From Pseudisothecium myosuroides (taxonomy: Eukaryota > Streptophyta > Bryopsida > Hypnales > Lembophyllaceae): a DNA stretch of 64,000 bases. Under the pieces are notes generated by a model. That model had not been told where the DNA came from and did not search any database. It saw only the letters and a program-made list of their open reading frames with translations. Positions 42,137-53,582 of this stretch are shown here, piece after piece. The stretch lies in contig OX637292.1 in the NCBI GenBank assembly GCA_951799445.1, forward strand, positions 1,801,296-1,865,295, in the 5' to 3' direction. The translations under genes and the position numbers were made by a program. Each line of letters starts with the position of its first letter. Positions within the stretch are counted from its first letter, which is position 1.

Positions 42137-42562
42137 GGAAGTTCAAATTATTTTCAAAAACAACGTTGGCTGTTCATTCCAACGACCTGTACGTTCCATG
42201 AGCCACGCACCTCAGTGCAGTGGGGATGCCACATTGCCGTCAAGCCTAATGATAGAATGTCAGCCCGCGGAAGGGAGAGGAAGTATTCATTAATGAAAAC
42301 CGGAACCGTTAATGTGTACAGTCCACTCGATGATTGTGTTCATGCGACGTCGTCTGCAGTAGTGTGTTACCATGAGCACACAACATGCATGTCTATGTTA
42401 CACCACGTAATCCACGTAAAAATGTCTCAGTTCCTCTCGGTTGTTGCGATGAAGAACACGGTCGATGTTCTCGTCTTCTGGTTCCCTATTGTAACATCGA
42501 CTGCTCGTACGAGCTACCTCTCTTCATATTTTTTTGTCTATGAACATGTCGTTCCCTTAATC
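42137..42562 (+). other. Interval between the MITE and the solo LTR
   Basis: A frame of over 150 aa is open here, running in from the MITE, but it has no recognisable domain. The genomic sequence continues at 46046 beyond the LTR insertion. Confidence 0.4.
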
Positions 42563-42567
42563 GTCGA
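42563..42567. repeat. Target duplication GTCGA left of the solo LTR
   Basis: GTCGA directly precedes the LTR start and recurs directly after the LTR end at 46046-46050. Five bp is the normal duplication length for LTR retrotransposons. Confidence 0.9.
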
Positions 42568-42798
42568 TGTCGCAGTGTGAATTTTTGGTTTTTTGTAAGT
42601 TATCTAAATCTTGGAACGGAAACCGTGATCTGGGATCCGGAATTGAGCAAGAGATAACGAAAAACCGGAAATTAGCTATGGAACGGAATAGGTGACAATC
42701 CGGATTCAATCGGAATCTAACTCGGATTAGAGTTGGAGCGGATCTGAGTTGGAACGGATTGGGTCAGGAACGGATTTGGTCATGATGACAGATCAGAC

Positions 42799-42806
42799 TA
42801 TAAATA
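42799..42806 (+). promoter_or_regulatory. TATA box of the solo-LTR promoter
   Basis: GACTATAAATAGGCTGACC carries a canonical TATAAATA, about 280 bp before the ORF-X ATG. The corresponding site in the copy at 1-1631 is conserved. Confidence 0.7.
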
Positions 42807-43079
42807 GGCTGACCAATCCAGTTGCCACTCTTTTTCAAACTTCGTTTGCTGAAATCGCTCTCCAGCGTGTACTTAGCTTCCCTCCCTAGCAATTTGCTCC
42901 CTTGTTCTGTGAGTTTGTGTGTGCGTGTGTGTGTGTAAGAGCGCGCAGCGCTTTAGTGTGTGTTGCAGGTTTAGAGGTATTCCGGTTGAGATCGGAAGAG
43001 TGAAGGTGAGAAACGAGACAAGCGGCTAGGAGAGGGAAAGGTAGCCTCAGTCAGAATCCGGTTAGCACAGTTCGTGTCC

Positions 43080-44722
43080 ATGCCTCAGCTCCGCAAGAGT
43101 AGAGCAGGACCATCCAGTTCCTCCGCAGTAGAAGTTAAACTCCGGAAGGTGTATCCGATTATTCCAGCAGAAGAGAAGGAAAAGGACAACCTCATAGAGG
43201 ATCTTGCCAAGATGGGTTGCGGAGGACTGATCGATAAACCCTGGGGGTTTAGGGAGGAACGAATGATTCGAGAGCTGTTGGGAAAACTCTCGAATCAATT
43301 CGACAAGACCATCCGCGGGATTCCGGGCAGTTGGATGGAAGAAATGTGGAGGTCCGTGTACGATTTCCAGTTAGGAGGTCGAGGGATGGCCACCTCGAAG
43401 GAAGGTTACACCCGAGGGAAGTTCCGGACCACGGTGGACTCGAAGGATGGGCATGCAGTCGCAGATTGTTTGGACGACCGGCATCGAAACCTTCTGCAGT
43501 TCCTGGTTCCGATCATCCACCCGGAGAAGCCAACGAGGGTGACAATTGCCATCGGGAACCTGATTTTCGGAGCCTGAGTGGGGAACGGAAAGTGGACTGG
43601 GCCAGGATCTTTTCCGATCTGGTCAGCCGTCTGGTTCCAAAGATCGGAGGAAGTAGGCCGACTTCGTTGAGTCCCTACATCTTCCATCTTTACAAGCATA
43701 ACCAACTCCTCACGGATACGGAGGAGAAGGAGTGGAAGACTCATGAGTCACTCTTGAAATATGGGGAATCGAAATCGGAAGAAGAACAGGAGGAAGTATC
43801 CGGTTCCGAGGAAGAAGAAGAAGAAGAGGAGGAGCAACACCGGCCACAGCACAAGCGGCAAAAGACGACGCCTCCTCACCAGGGAGGGACCCCAACCCCT
43901 CCGGGTGAAACATCGAACCCTGGGAAGAAACCGGTTTTTGAAGAACCGGGTCCTTCCGGATCGGATCCGACGGATCCGTTCAACCAGCTGATCAACATCC
44001 TGAGCGATGTTCGAGCAGACTGGGCAATGAAGAAGCTGGTTCTGAACCAGATCAGCGAGTTGGTGGGAGCACCAGCGGATAGCAACCTCGCAGGAGTGGT
44101 TGCAGAATTCATCTCCAGCCCGGATGAGATCCGGAAGCAAGAAGCGGAGATACGACGACTCCAAGAGGAGAATGAGTCGTTGAAAACAGAATTGTTGCTC
44201 CTCAAGGAGGACATGGCCACCACACGGGAGATGGCGGAGGCTACCCAGAAAGTAGCCGAGGACGTGAAGGCCACTTTTGGGACAACCGGAGAGGCCGTCA
44301 CCAAGTCAAAGCTGTTTGACAAAGGAGTCCTCAAGGAGAAGAAGATATCCGGAACCAGGTTGGTCCGGATCTTGACGGACTACTCTGAGAAGGTGGAATT
44401 GGTCATGATGGAAGCGCGAGAAGCAGCAAACCGGATGGAGGAGAGCAGCCGAAAGCTGAACGGAGTGACGTTGTCACGGTCGTTTCATCTGTCCGACCTT
44501 TCAATGCCCGGGTCTTTTCCGAACGTGGGCATTCAGACGGAAGGAAAGGAGGGGACTCCCCAGTCAAAGAAGAATGGGAGAAAGCTCGCGCACACCATCA
44601 ACTTGGATTCGTCACCGGATCTCCTAGAACGTGAAACCGGGGAGCGGAACCGGAATCTGACGGACGTCTTCGAACAGCTTGGAGCGGAAATGCCCAGGAG
44701 TCCCACACTAAACCCGGGGTAG
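43080..44722 (+). pseudogene. ORF-X copy C, broken by one frameshift
   Basis: ATG at 43080 (MPQLRKSRAG). The N-terminal domain reads to the FGA motif and a TGA at 43575-43577. Comparison with copy A shows one missing C just there (GCCTGAG against GCCCTGAG), after which the other frame continues to TAG at 44720-44722. The second part has LSPYIFHLYKHNQLL, an acidic Glu tract, a Pro-rich linker, a coiled coil (QEAEIRRLQEENESLKTELL), more helices and a short tail. Total length would be about 547 codons, shorter than copy B (633 aa). Confidence 0.78.
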
Positions 44723-46045
44723 GATCAAAGTATGAATCTAATCCCAGATCAGGGTGCGGATCAAGATCAGAGTGTGGACCAAGGCGGAGACCAAGTTATG
44801 GACGAAGGAACGGATCAAGGAGTAGATCCGGTTATGATATAATAGTTAGGATTTTAGTTGTAAATATTTGTTAGTTAGGACCGGACCGGATTTGATCCGG
44901 TGTGTCTGGTCTGGATCGGGTTTTTTCCGGTCTGGCCGGCTCGGCAGGGACCGAAAGTTCCGCGCGGACTTTCCGAGACCTTTTTTGTTGACTTTTGAGT
45001 TTTAAAGTGTATATTAGTCAGTCTCTGCGAAGGGGATTGGGAGTCTTTTCTCTTGAGTTTTTGTGTGTTTTCTATTGACTTCTTGTTGTACGTCTCTCCC
45101 GCGCGTGGCAGGGCTGTTTTGGTGAAGAGTTAGGAAAATGTGTGCAGATTCTAGAGAGATTTCTCCCCTTGGTGTGTTTGTTTTGCTCTTATGTGCATGT
45201 GAGTGAGTATTCTAAGTGTTGGGAGTGGGTTTCAGTTCCTCAACACCTCTACGGTCCACGGTTCCGGGCGAGAAAACCGTTGTTAGGCTAGGCGGATAGG
45301 GAAGGAGTCCTTAGTCGCGCTAGAGCTCCTGGATAGGAAATCCGGTTGAGTGTCCGATCTCCCGTGAGGTCTCGCTGCCCTAGTTGGTAAACGGAAGGAC
45401 TTTAGTTGATGTTGGAACGGACGGATTCACTTGTAATCACCTAACTTTGCACGGAGGGAACTTGGCATCAAGGTCGTTGTAGTATGAGAGGATCGTACGG
45501 GGGGTCTTTGTGTGACCTGCAAACCGGACCGCTGTCCGGTTGGCTGTGAGAGATCAAACCGGATCCGCGCTAGTGTAGGAAGTAGTGGATTAGAGAAGTG
45601 GGTCTTCAGCCACTATAAGTCACAGAAGGAGTGGCGGGCCTACCACTCTCAAAAGCAAGCGGCGAACCCTCTGATGGTGAAACAGAGGCTAAACTAAACC
45701 GGAGTGGAGTGAGAGTACGTGTAGCGGACCGGATTGAATCGGTCCAGAGAAGTTCCAGGATCAGAAATTGTAGGATCCTGGGTTGTGGTAGTTTTACAGG
45801 ACCGAGTAGCTTGACAGGCCGGAAGAGATAGAGAGAGGTCTGGTCGTTGTTTTCGGGGTGTTGTTGTTTCCGGTTTTAGATCTAGGACCGGAAAGTAGAA
45901 ATTGGATACTGGCTGAGCTTAAGTTGGGAATAGAGCTAGACACTTCACAGAATCTCGTGGGTTCAATCTTTAGAGTCATTTTGTTATGCTTTAGAGTGGT
46001 TTTGGGGAGTATAACAGGGAATTCACTTTATTCTGTGCTGCGACA

Positions 46046-47452
46046 GTCGACATCGATGCCAAACAGGGGATCTGAAATTACTTTCCATGTCTTCACGTTT
46101 GATCAAATGATTGCGCGACACCACCCAGTGCCACAGCATGCAAAACTTGCATACCAAACTTCATTCCATGACTCGCAGAAGCAAACACTACAAACGAGAC
46201 ACACCTGAAAGCGGTTGTCATCTCCGGTCGGGCATTCACAAAAATGCACGACTCTCGCACGTCCCCTGTGATGTGGTGGTCAACTGCAGTTGTGCATGAG
46301 AACGAGAAGATAGTCTTCGATCGCGTCGATCAGAACGTCGAACTGATGAGGCGCCAGCAGCGGCATCAACGGACAAACTGCTGGCTGCTTCCTGGATGTC
46401 ACGGAAGATCCCCGTTTAGATTCCACCACGTGTCTCCGCCTGCCTCCGTGGCAGTGACGTGCTTGCCACATGGCAAGATATTTACAGCTTCAAACGACTT
46501 GCTTTGTTACATGTTTACTGAGAATGTCCGAAAGTGATGGCTGTTTGAAATAATTTCACTGCGTTTTTCACATGTCTCTCATAAGGGATTTTGGGTGATG
46601 TCCATGTCCACAGCAAAAAACGTTCTTGGAGACGGATATACATGTTTCAGCATTAGTCACAATTAACAAAGGTTTCTTATAGTGTAAAAAAAAATGAAAA
46701 AAATACAAAATAAATGATACGTCCTATGACTGTGCCCAAAGCCCACCCACTTACTGTGCAGACCTAAAGAAGGACTGCATCCACTTTTCCGCGCAGAAAT
46801 TTTGTTGCCTTTAATACCGAATGCAGCCACTTGTCAGGAAAAGAAAATTCCTTCTAAATTCGTCCCAGCGACTTTTGCCTGTAGCCGTTTGAAATTCCTG
46901 CCCGGCTTTCCCCGCGCAAGCGCGCTGCCTCGCCTCTTGTCCTGCGAACTACTCCGATGTCCATTTGCGTACTCATCGTTTCGTGCTCGTCTTTCCGTCG
47001 TCCATAGTTCTTGTTCATTTTGCTCCGGCGTTACGTCTCGTATTTGCGTTACGTTCTTACGTCGGTGGACTGTCGTTCGTATGTTGCGGTTCTTTCATTG
47101 TAAGTGAGCCGGTTTTGATAGTCTGAACATCACGACTTCTTAGTTGCAGCGTAACGTACTCTGGTAAGTACTATTGGTGTGTTGAGTTTAGGGGTTTCAA
47201 TGCTTTTCCTCGATGGCATGATGTATGACAGTGTTGCATTAGTAGAGTATTGTACGGGACCGCATTAGAATGAAGTGATTGATATCGTTTTGAGTTGCAC
47301 CTGTTCCTCTTTGAATCGTGTTGTTGCTCATCTTCACTGGCAATTGCTTCAGAAATTGGATTTCAGAAAACTCCGATAAAAACGTCGGGTTTTACAGAAG
47401 CGTACACTGAAGTGTGATGTTCACACTGTTTCAGTAGTTGGACACCCCGGAC
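46046..47452. other. Interval without a supportable gene
   Basis: Short frames lack domains. TTCTTATAGTG at 46674-46684 is the complement of a CACTATAAG start and might be the worn right end of a CACTA element. No matching left end was found. Confidence 0.4.
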
Positions 47453-48477
47453 TTCAATTCGGTTCGAGTTAAGCCTATGTAATCTCGAAGAAATTTTAGA
47501 CGTTCAAGGGAAATCTATTCATGTCGATATGAGATGAAATGTAATGACATCAAATAAAAATATGCTTCAACTCGGTTTGAGTTAAAGCACATCACTCAAC
47601 TGAATAGTTATGCTGACTTATATCATTTCAACTCAATACGACTTGAACTGTTGTGATCCTCGCAGGAGTTACTTTAAGGAGAATGTTTCATTTTTAACTG
47701 TAATGGAGTTGAATCGCATAATATTGAATATATAATATGGTATAGGAATGATCATTCCACGAATTATGTCAATGCGATTTGGTCTCCAGTGGCTCACGGT
47801 ACCATGAAAATCTATTCCTCTTGTTCAACTCAATGCGAGTTGAACTACCCTCGAACTCAGAGTGGGGGATAAAGTGGTCATGTTCTGGTCTGAAGTCTAT
47901 TCGACATGAAAGTATTTTTACTTTACAGAAACGTTTAAAGAATTTCCTTCAGTAATATATGGAAGTCTTTATCCAGTAACTTTAAGTATTCTAGTGGTCT
48001 CTGGAGTTTGTTCAACTCGATGCGACTTGATTTATTGATCACTTGAGAGCTTTGATACTATGCAATACGTCGGATGTTTCAGTGTAGTGAACTCAATGTC
48101 CAACATAGGTTGTCGATATCAGAAATGCTGATGGGATGTCTCGATTTCAAGTCGGTGCGAGTTGAAGTGATTCTTCTGAAATTTGTCATTCAGATCAAGA
48201 AAATACATGATTCATTAGATAATCCCTAAACCGATATTCGAATGTCTTTACCGTCACTAGGCTGTGGACATTACAAAAATTATAAATAATTAAAAAATGG
48301 TACATGGGAATTTGTTCTCCGATCATTCATTACTTCTTACCATGTCTTGGTGTTTCCATATTGTTGCGTAACAGTTACTTCAGTGATTCAGTCTCTTCTA
48401 CTCGATTAGGATCTTCAATAACACTGGTGACTATTGTTGTTTCAGGTCTCCGATCATTCAAGTCGAGTCGACTTGAC
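47453..48477. repeat. Cluster of seven 20-21-bp palindromes
   Basis: Imperfect palindromes on the consensus TTCAACTCGRTGCGAGTTGA start at 47453, 47566, 47627, 47824, 48011, 48146 and 48457. Each has TTCAA(C/G)TC, a short variable centre and GA(G/C)TTGAA or a close variant. Spacings run from about 60 to 310 bp, and all lie just upstream of the DUF7869-like gene. They look like binding sites for a dimeric DNA-binding protein, either operator-like sites or subterminal transposase sites. Confidence 0.75.
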
Positions 48478-48570
48478 TGGAGATCACAGTCGTGTATTTG
48501 GATTTCGGTTTCGTCTCTTCAATGTTTTTTGGAAGGTGATGTGACAGTCGTGATTCTTTGTGCAGTGATC

Positions 48571-51500
48571 ATGGAGTTGGCCCAGAGTCCGTTCCAGGGG
48601 CATTCTTCTGATGACAAAGAGATTGTCAACGTTCCTGATTGCGAAGGCGTACCCAGATGGTTGTGGATGACGAAGGTTGTCCTCTTGCGCAATGCTGTTG
48701 GGCTGGATGTGGCTGAGGGAATCTGTCACAGCGTGAACTCGGACGTCGTCTTAGGTAGTGATGGACCTCTTGGAGATTCTCTTGTTGCGGTACAAATCTC
48801 GAAGTCACTGCAGGTTCAAGACGTTCCGGAGGATTGGAAGTACTCTCTTCGAGCATGGCCTATTCAACAAGTGTATTTGAATGGGGCAAGCCTCCACGAT
48901 CACGAGGTTTGAGACGAGTACAATTGTCGGCAGGCGGGCCACACGCAGGGTTGTCTTGTCTGACACGTTTTGGGGTTTCGGTGTCGTGTTGGACGTCTGA
49001 CGTCGCGTGTCGTACAGGACAACTTGACGGACGGGCGTCCAACTACGTCATGTAATCTCATCTTCAGCAGCTAAAAAAATTTGAAATCTTACTATAACTA
49101 TGAACCTAAAATTAGAATGTAATATGTATTCATGAAATTAAGACACTTCATTAACATGAAACATTAATATGTCAAAATCGTAAACTTCTAATGATATATT
49201 TTAAAGTCAACTAGATGTTTGGTCAACTAGACGTCGCGGGGGCTCTACTAGACGTCGTGTGACGTCGAGTTGTCGCGATGTCGCAATGTTTGGGAAGACA
49301 ACCCTGGCCACACGCATGCGTCTGCAACAGGTGCGAGACCCTATGTGAGCGCTGTGAGGAATCCTCCTCCTCCGACTTGTGTGAAAGCCAATGATCTACT
49401 CACTCAGGAGTCTATCAATTTTGTTTCAAGCAAGGTGTGCTGCTCGGACAATTGTGGCCAACCTTTTTTGAGAGAGAAGATTCGAGCTTTCCGTGAACGT
49501 ATGTATCACAAGCCAACGTTTGAATTTTGCTACCACATGAAGTTGGACGTGCATCGACAAGTTCACCTTGACAGTCAAGGCAAGAGGGTGGTCTCTCTCG
49601 AAGGGATTGACGTGTGTATGGCAGCATGGCGACATATTGCGGGTGTGTCGGAATCCACCTTCCACTATTTTCAAGGATATGCTGCGAGGGGTGAACAAGC
49701 TTAGTCGCATGGAAATTTGGGCACGCATAAGATTCGGAAGCATACGTCGCAAGCCACAGCAACGTTGAAGTGCATGCTTGAGAAGTCGGCTGACCATATG
49801 CCTCATCGCATGCACTCTCTTCCTTCTAGAGAGAAGGTGGTGTCAAAGGTTCTACCTGCCACCTTCACGTGGAAAGAGACTATTCTCGAGATCAACGCAG
49901 CAAATGCTGTGTTTGGGTTGAAAGAAGTCTCAAGTTCGAGTATCAGCAAGATCAGGAAATTGAACTTTCCAGAGTACTCTGTGAAGAAGCCAGGAGATAA
50001 TTTCGCTCGTTGCGTAGAGTGTGATAGATATCAAGCACAAAGAAGGACCGCTCCAGTTGGGTTACGACGGAAATGGGACCGTCTATTGGAAACACATAAT
50101 GCATCAGCACGGGCTCATCGAGATAATTATTATGCAAACCGGTATAGGTCCAGCGCCTACCCTCACGCATGCTTGACAATCATGCATGACAAAATGGATC
50201 ATGCAAAAACGGCGTCTCCTGTGTTCTCCCACAAGAGCAAGCAACTTGACGGACTCACGAAATTGCTGGTATCACTGACTGGAATGATTGCTCATGGACA
50301 TGGTGATGTCCGTTATGCGCATTACGGTCTTGATATCTTTCTACACGACTCAAACTACACGATAGGGTCATTAGCGAAGCTCTTACAAGACCTTGAACTC
50401 CCTCCAAAGTATTCTTCTCAGGAATTGTTTGTTGGATGGGGCTCTGCTCCTCTATTTGAAGCGGTTTTGAAAGGAGCTGAAATGTGCAAGTCATCACTTC
50501 GGCCGGAGCCCGAAGTCCCGATTCTACCGAGTATTCTTCCTCCGGTTCTCAACATTCAAATGGACAATGCCATAGGAGACAACAAAAACCGGTTTGTATT
50601 TGCATTTTGGTCACTCCTGGTTGCAAAGAAGATCTTCCGGGAGGTTTATGTGAGTTTCATGTTGGTGGGACACACGCATGACGATATCGACGCTTTGTTT
50701 GGGAGGTGGAGCATGCAATTGAAGAAGGAAAGCTTTCCTACCATCCCGTCTTTGATGAAGTCCTTCATGGATGTTGATTCTATACCTACAATTCCTCACT
50801 TGATTGAGGAGGTGCCAGATTTCAAAGCTTTCATAGAAGGCTCGCTTTTGGAAGGGGAAGAAGCACTTATTGGTCATACGAAGGCGCAACAATTTAAATT
50901 TTATCTCAACTCGGCGGGTATTCCGATTATGAAGTATAAGAAGTACTGCACAAATAGTGACTGGCTCCCAAAAGAAGGGGGCATCAAGTTGTGGCAAGAA
51001 GACTCTGAAGGACGGAGTCTATGGCCTCGTGGGGAACCTGTACCTATGGCCCCCCTTCCAATGCGGGGCGTGGATGACATTTCAAAGGGTATATCGAGGT
51101 TCATCAAATATTGGTAGGCATTATGCAATGAAGACAGGAGTGGAGAGTACAGAAGACGTTTTGAGCATTTGGTGTTTTACTGGCGGGCGGTGAAAGTAAA
51201 TTTAATCGAGCCAATTGTACCATCTGAGGCATTGAACAAAGGTTTCTGGCCTTCTACACGAATCGAAATGACAGAGGAGGATGAACTTGATGACGATGGC
51301 GAAGTTTGCGAGGAGTTTGCTGAGGATGATGCTTTTGTGGGGCAACGCCGAGATCGTCCATTGCCAACTTTCCGTATCGCGCTTGATGTTTTCGAAGGAT
51401 ATTTTCTTGCAGTTCGACCGGTTGATGGTGATGAGAAGCCTATATGGATTGCCAGAGCTATGTCTGATCCTTTTAGTAACCCAGATCATCCGAATTGTAT

Positions 51501-51648
51501 CCTGATCCAGTACTTTCGACCCACGTTACGAGGTCGAAATGTTCAGGAATTTTACAGCGGTTGGGACTCCGCCAAAGGATTGCGGTGGAAAGTGGATGAG
51601 ACACAGGAGCTTGTATGGGAAGACACGAATTCTCTCGTCACGGCATGA
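48571..51648 (+). pseudogene. DUF7869-like transposon-type gene, broken by three stops and a MITE
   Basis: One frame runs from ATG 48571 to TGA 51646-51648, interrupted by TGA (48910-48912), TAG (49702-49704), TAG (51115-51117) and the 361-bp MITE at 48946-49306. The MITE plus its duplication is 369 bp, so the frame is kept. Without it the gene would be about 902 codons. The central part has MHDKMDHAKTASPVFSHK (near 50180), MIAHGHGDVRYAHYGLDIF, NIQMDNAIGDNKNRFVFAFW (near 50553), and VGHTHDDIDALFGRWS (near 50665). Three separated Asp-rich motifs are consistent with a DDE/D nuclease. I recall such proteins as DUF7869, widespread and repetitive in eukaryotes and suspected to be transposases. The C-terminus is acidic and then Trp-rich. 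The first two stops look like C-to-T decay. Confidence 0.7.
48946..49306. mobile_element. 361-bp hAT MITE with ends like the giant hAT element
   Basis: Perfect 8-bp duplication GCCACACG at 48938-48945 and 49307-49314. The terminal inverted repeat is CAGGGTTGTCTT (left) and AAGACAACCCTG (right). The giant element ends CTGGGTTGTCA, sharing GGGTTGTC at the same offset. Subterminal GACGTC/GGACGT words are also shared. It has no coding capacity. It probably depends on a hAT transposase of the same or a sister group. Confidence 0.88.
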
Positions 51649-52280
51649 AGTCCAAGGTCAAGAAGGACACTATAGAGTGTGTCCTTAAAATCCCTTCCGC
51701 TCAAGTTGATGTCATCAACGGTAGTTTGTCTTCGTACAATTCCGATTGAGCATGTAGCGGGTATTTTAGAGATGTTTTGTAGTATTTGAAATTAAGTTTT
51801 ATAGTTTCAGTTTTTTGGTTCTTCTACGGTAACGTTATTGCAAAACCATAGATGTATTCATATGATTTTGTATTGCCTATTGTCGAGTAGATGGTGTGGT
51901 TTCATATATTGTGATTGGATTTTTTTTATAGAATTGTATTGGGACTACTTCTATACTGAATTTGTATGTAGTCACTTGCTTAGCAAGTGCACTTCTTTAT
52001 AATATTTAATATATTTATGATTACATTATAATATATATAATATTATATACTTTGGCAGCATTTCAATATTTATTGATTTTCTCAAAAAATTGTTTTTGAA
52101 AATAGGGTTTAGGGTCTTCAAAATTTGTAGTGGGTAAGACCACTTTTTATTTTGTTGATGTGTGAAGCACTTGTCACTATTTTGGGGTAGGGGCCGATTG
52201 GTTGTTGTAACTTTCCTGCCTGCAAAGCTCCTCGAGCAAAGCTCACTCAGCAGCACCAAGTCATGTCTATCTCATTGCCG
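51649..52280. other. 3' flank of the DUF7869-like gene
   Basis: AT-rich; no gene. It includes an isolated ATAGGGTTTAGGGTC, too short to call telomeric. Confidence 0.45.
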
Positions 52281-52284
52281 CTCA

Positions 52285-52430
52285 AACGAATTCAATGGGA
52301 ATCGAACCCGGACCGTCTGAATGAGATAAATAGCTTCTTTCAACCAACCGTTCAGCTCATGACCTGGTGTTTTCTGAGGATCCTTCATTGCATTTATTTG
52401 GGAAACCATTGTGATCACTTGCCTCAATAA
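52285..52430 (-). repeat. tRNA-related sequence, probably a SINE
   Basis: On the minus strand GAGCTGAACGGTTGG (A-box-like) is followed about 30 bp later by CGGTCCGGGTTCGATTCCC, a perfect Pol III B box. The intervening arms do not give a convincing cloverleaf, so it is more likely a tRNA-derived SINE or tRNA pseudogene than a working tRNA. Confidence 0.5.
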
Positions 52431-52610
52431 AGTATTGGACATGCTCAAATACATGAAACTGTCATTTTAATGAAAATTGCATCTACCAATTGTAAAATTC
52501 AAGTCCTCTTCATTTAAATTTGCTTGAAGTCGACTTCAATTTCTGGGGCATAGAAATCAACAATGTTATTATGGGAAGTCTTCCATCTCCCAAAATAATG
52601 AATATATTGT

Positions 52611-53582
52611 TTAGTGTGCAACATGCAACACATTAATATGGAAGTTTCACAAAAAAACTAATTGTAATGTGAAAGAAAATCAATTTCAAAGTTAGCCGAG
52701 TTAAAACTCAGTTTTGTATGCAATAATTTGGAACTACTTTATATTTTGTCAATGTTTTCTTAAAACTCCAAATTTTTTTTTGTGCCTTAGCATATTAGTA
52801 TACATCATTTCATATTTTTGTATACAAAAATTGAATGAAATTGACATTTATAGAATTTAAAATATCAACAATTTGACAAACATGCAAATGATGTTGGTTC
52901 TCACAATATTTGAATTGTTTTTTGGAATTCAGAGCATGGGATTGCATTAGCTATTGTAGAGAGAGTATCAGTTTGCAAAATTGGCAAAAATTACACTGGC
53001 CTTCATGAAATTTTCAGTTTTTTGATGATACTGACAATGATATTTTTATTTTTTTTGGATTTGTTGGATCATTATGTGCATCATGAGCTCTAGTATTTGG
53101 ACAAGAAAATTGAACTTAAAAATGCATTACACGGCTATGAAATATAAATTGAACGCTTTGCTTGTTTCAACAAATATTTCAAATGCAAGGGCATTAAAAT
53201 ATAACAATGGGTCCATGTTGCAAACTATATTGTTTACAATAGCTAATGCAATCCCATACTCTAAATTCCAAAAAACAATTCAAATATTGTGAGAACCAAC
53301 ATCATTTGCATGTTTGTCAAATTGTTGATATTTTAAATTCTATAAATGTCAATTTCATTCAATTTTTGTATACAAAAAAATGAAATGATTTATACCAATA
53401 TGCTAAGGCACAAAAAGATTTTTTGGAGTTTTAAGAAAACATTGACAAAATATAAAGTAGTTCCAAATTACTGCATACAAAACTGAGTTTTAACTTGGCT
53501 AACTTTGAAATTGATTTATTTTCTCATTACAACTGATTTTTTTGTGAAATTTTCATATTAATGTGTTACATGTCACACACTA
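52611..53582. mobile_element. Large inverted repeat (about 970 bp, arms about 350 bp)
   Basis: The left arm (52611 to about 52965) is repeated in reverse in the right arm (about 53230 to 53582), around 90% alike by eye. Shared pieces include AACACATTAATATG, CAAAACTGAGTTTTAAC, TGTATACAAAAATTGAATG and CAACATCATTTGCATG. The ends read TAGTGTGCAACATG and CATGTCACACACTA. A TA flank on each side would suit Tc1/mariner-type insertion, but this is uncertain. The loop (about 260 bp) has no gene. Confidence 0.7.

Larger units (their letters stand above)
42568..46045 (+). mobile_element. Complete solo LTR (3,478 bp) containing ORF-X copy C
   Basis: Starts TGTCGCAG and ends CTGCGACA, a perfect 8-bp inverted repeat with TG...CA ends, and is flanked by GTCGA on both sides. 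No gag, pol, primer site or second LTR is present, so it is a solo LTR left by recombination between the two LTRs of an inserted element. The start aligns with the LTR at 1-1631. The last part (GGGAGTATAAC, the CGTTGTAGTA region) aligns with the end of the LTR at 34880-38353. The region after ORF-X (44723-46045) is non-coding and presumably holds R/U5. Confidence 0.93.

Noticed and set aside
46674..46684. Right end of a full CACTA transposon (complement of CACTATAAG).
   Set aside because: No matching left end with a 3-bp duplication was found in the window; a 9-bp match alone is weak.
7645..51117. Possible reassigned TAG codon: in-frame TAGs at 7645, 32581, 49702 and 51115 in otherwise open frames.
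   Set aside because: Two intact genes (13503-14609 and 26968-30297) end in TAG at natural termini, and the same retroelement also has TGA stops. Ordinary decay, mostly C-to-T, explains all of them.
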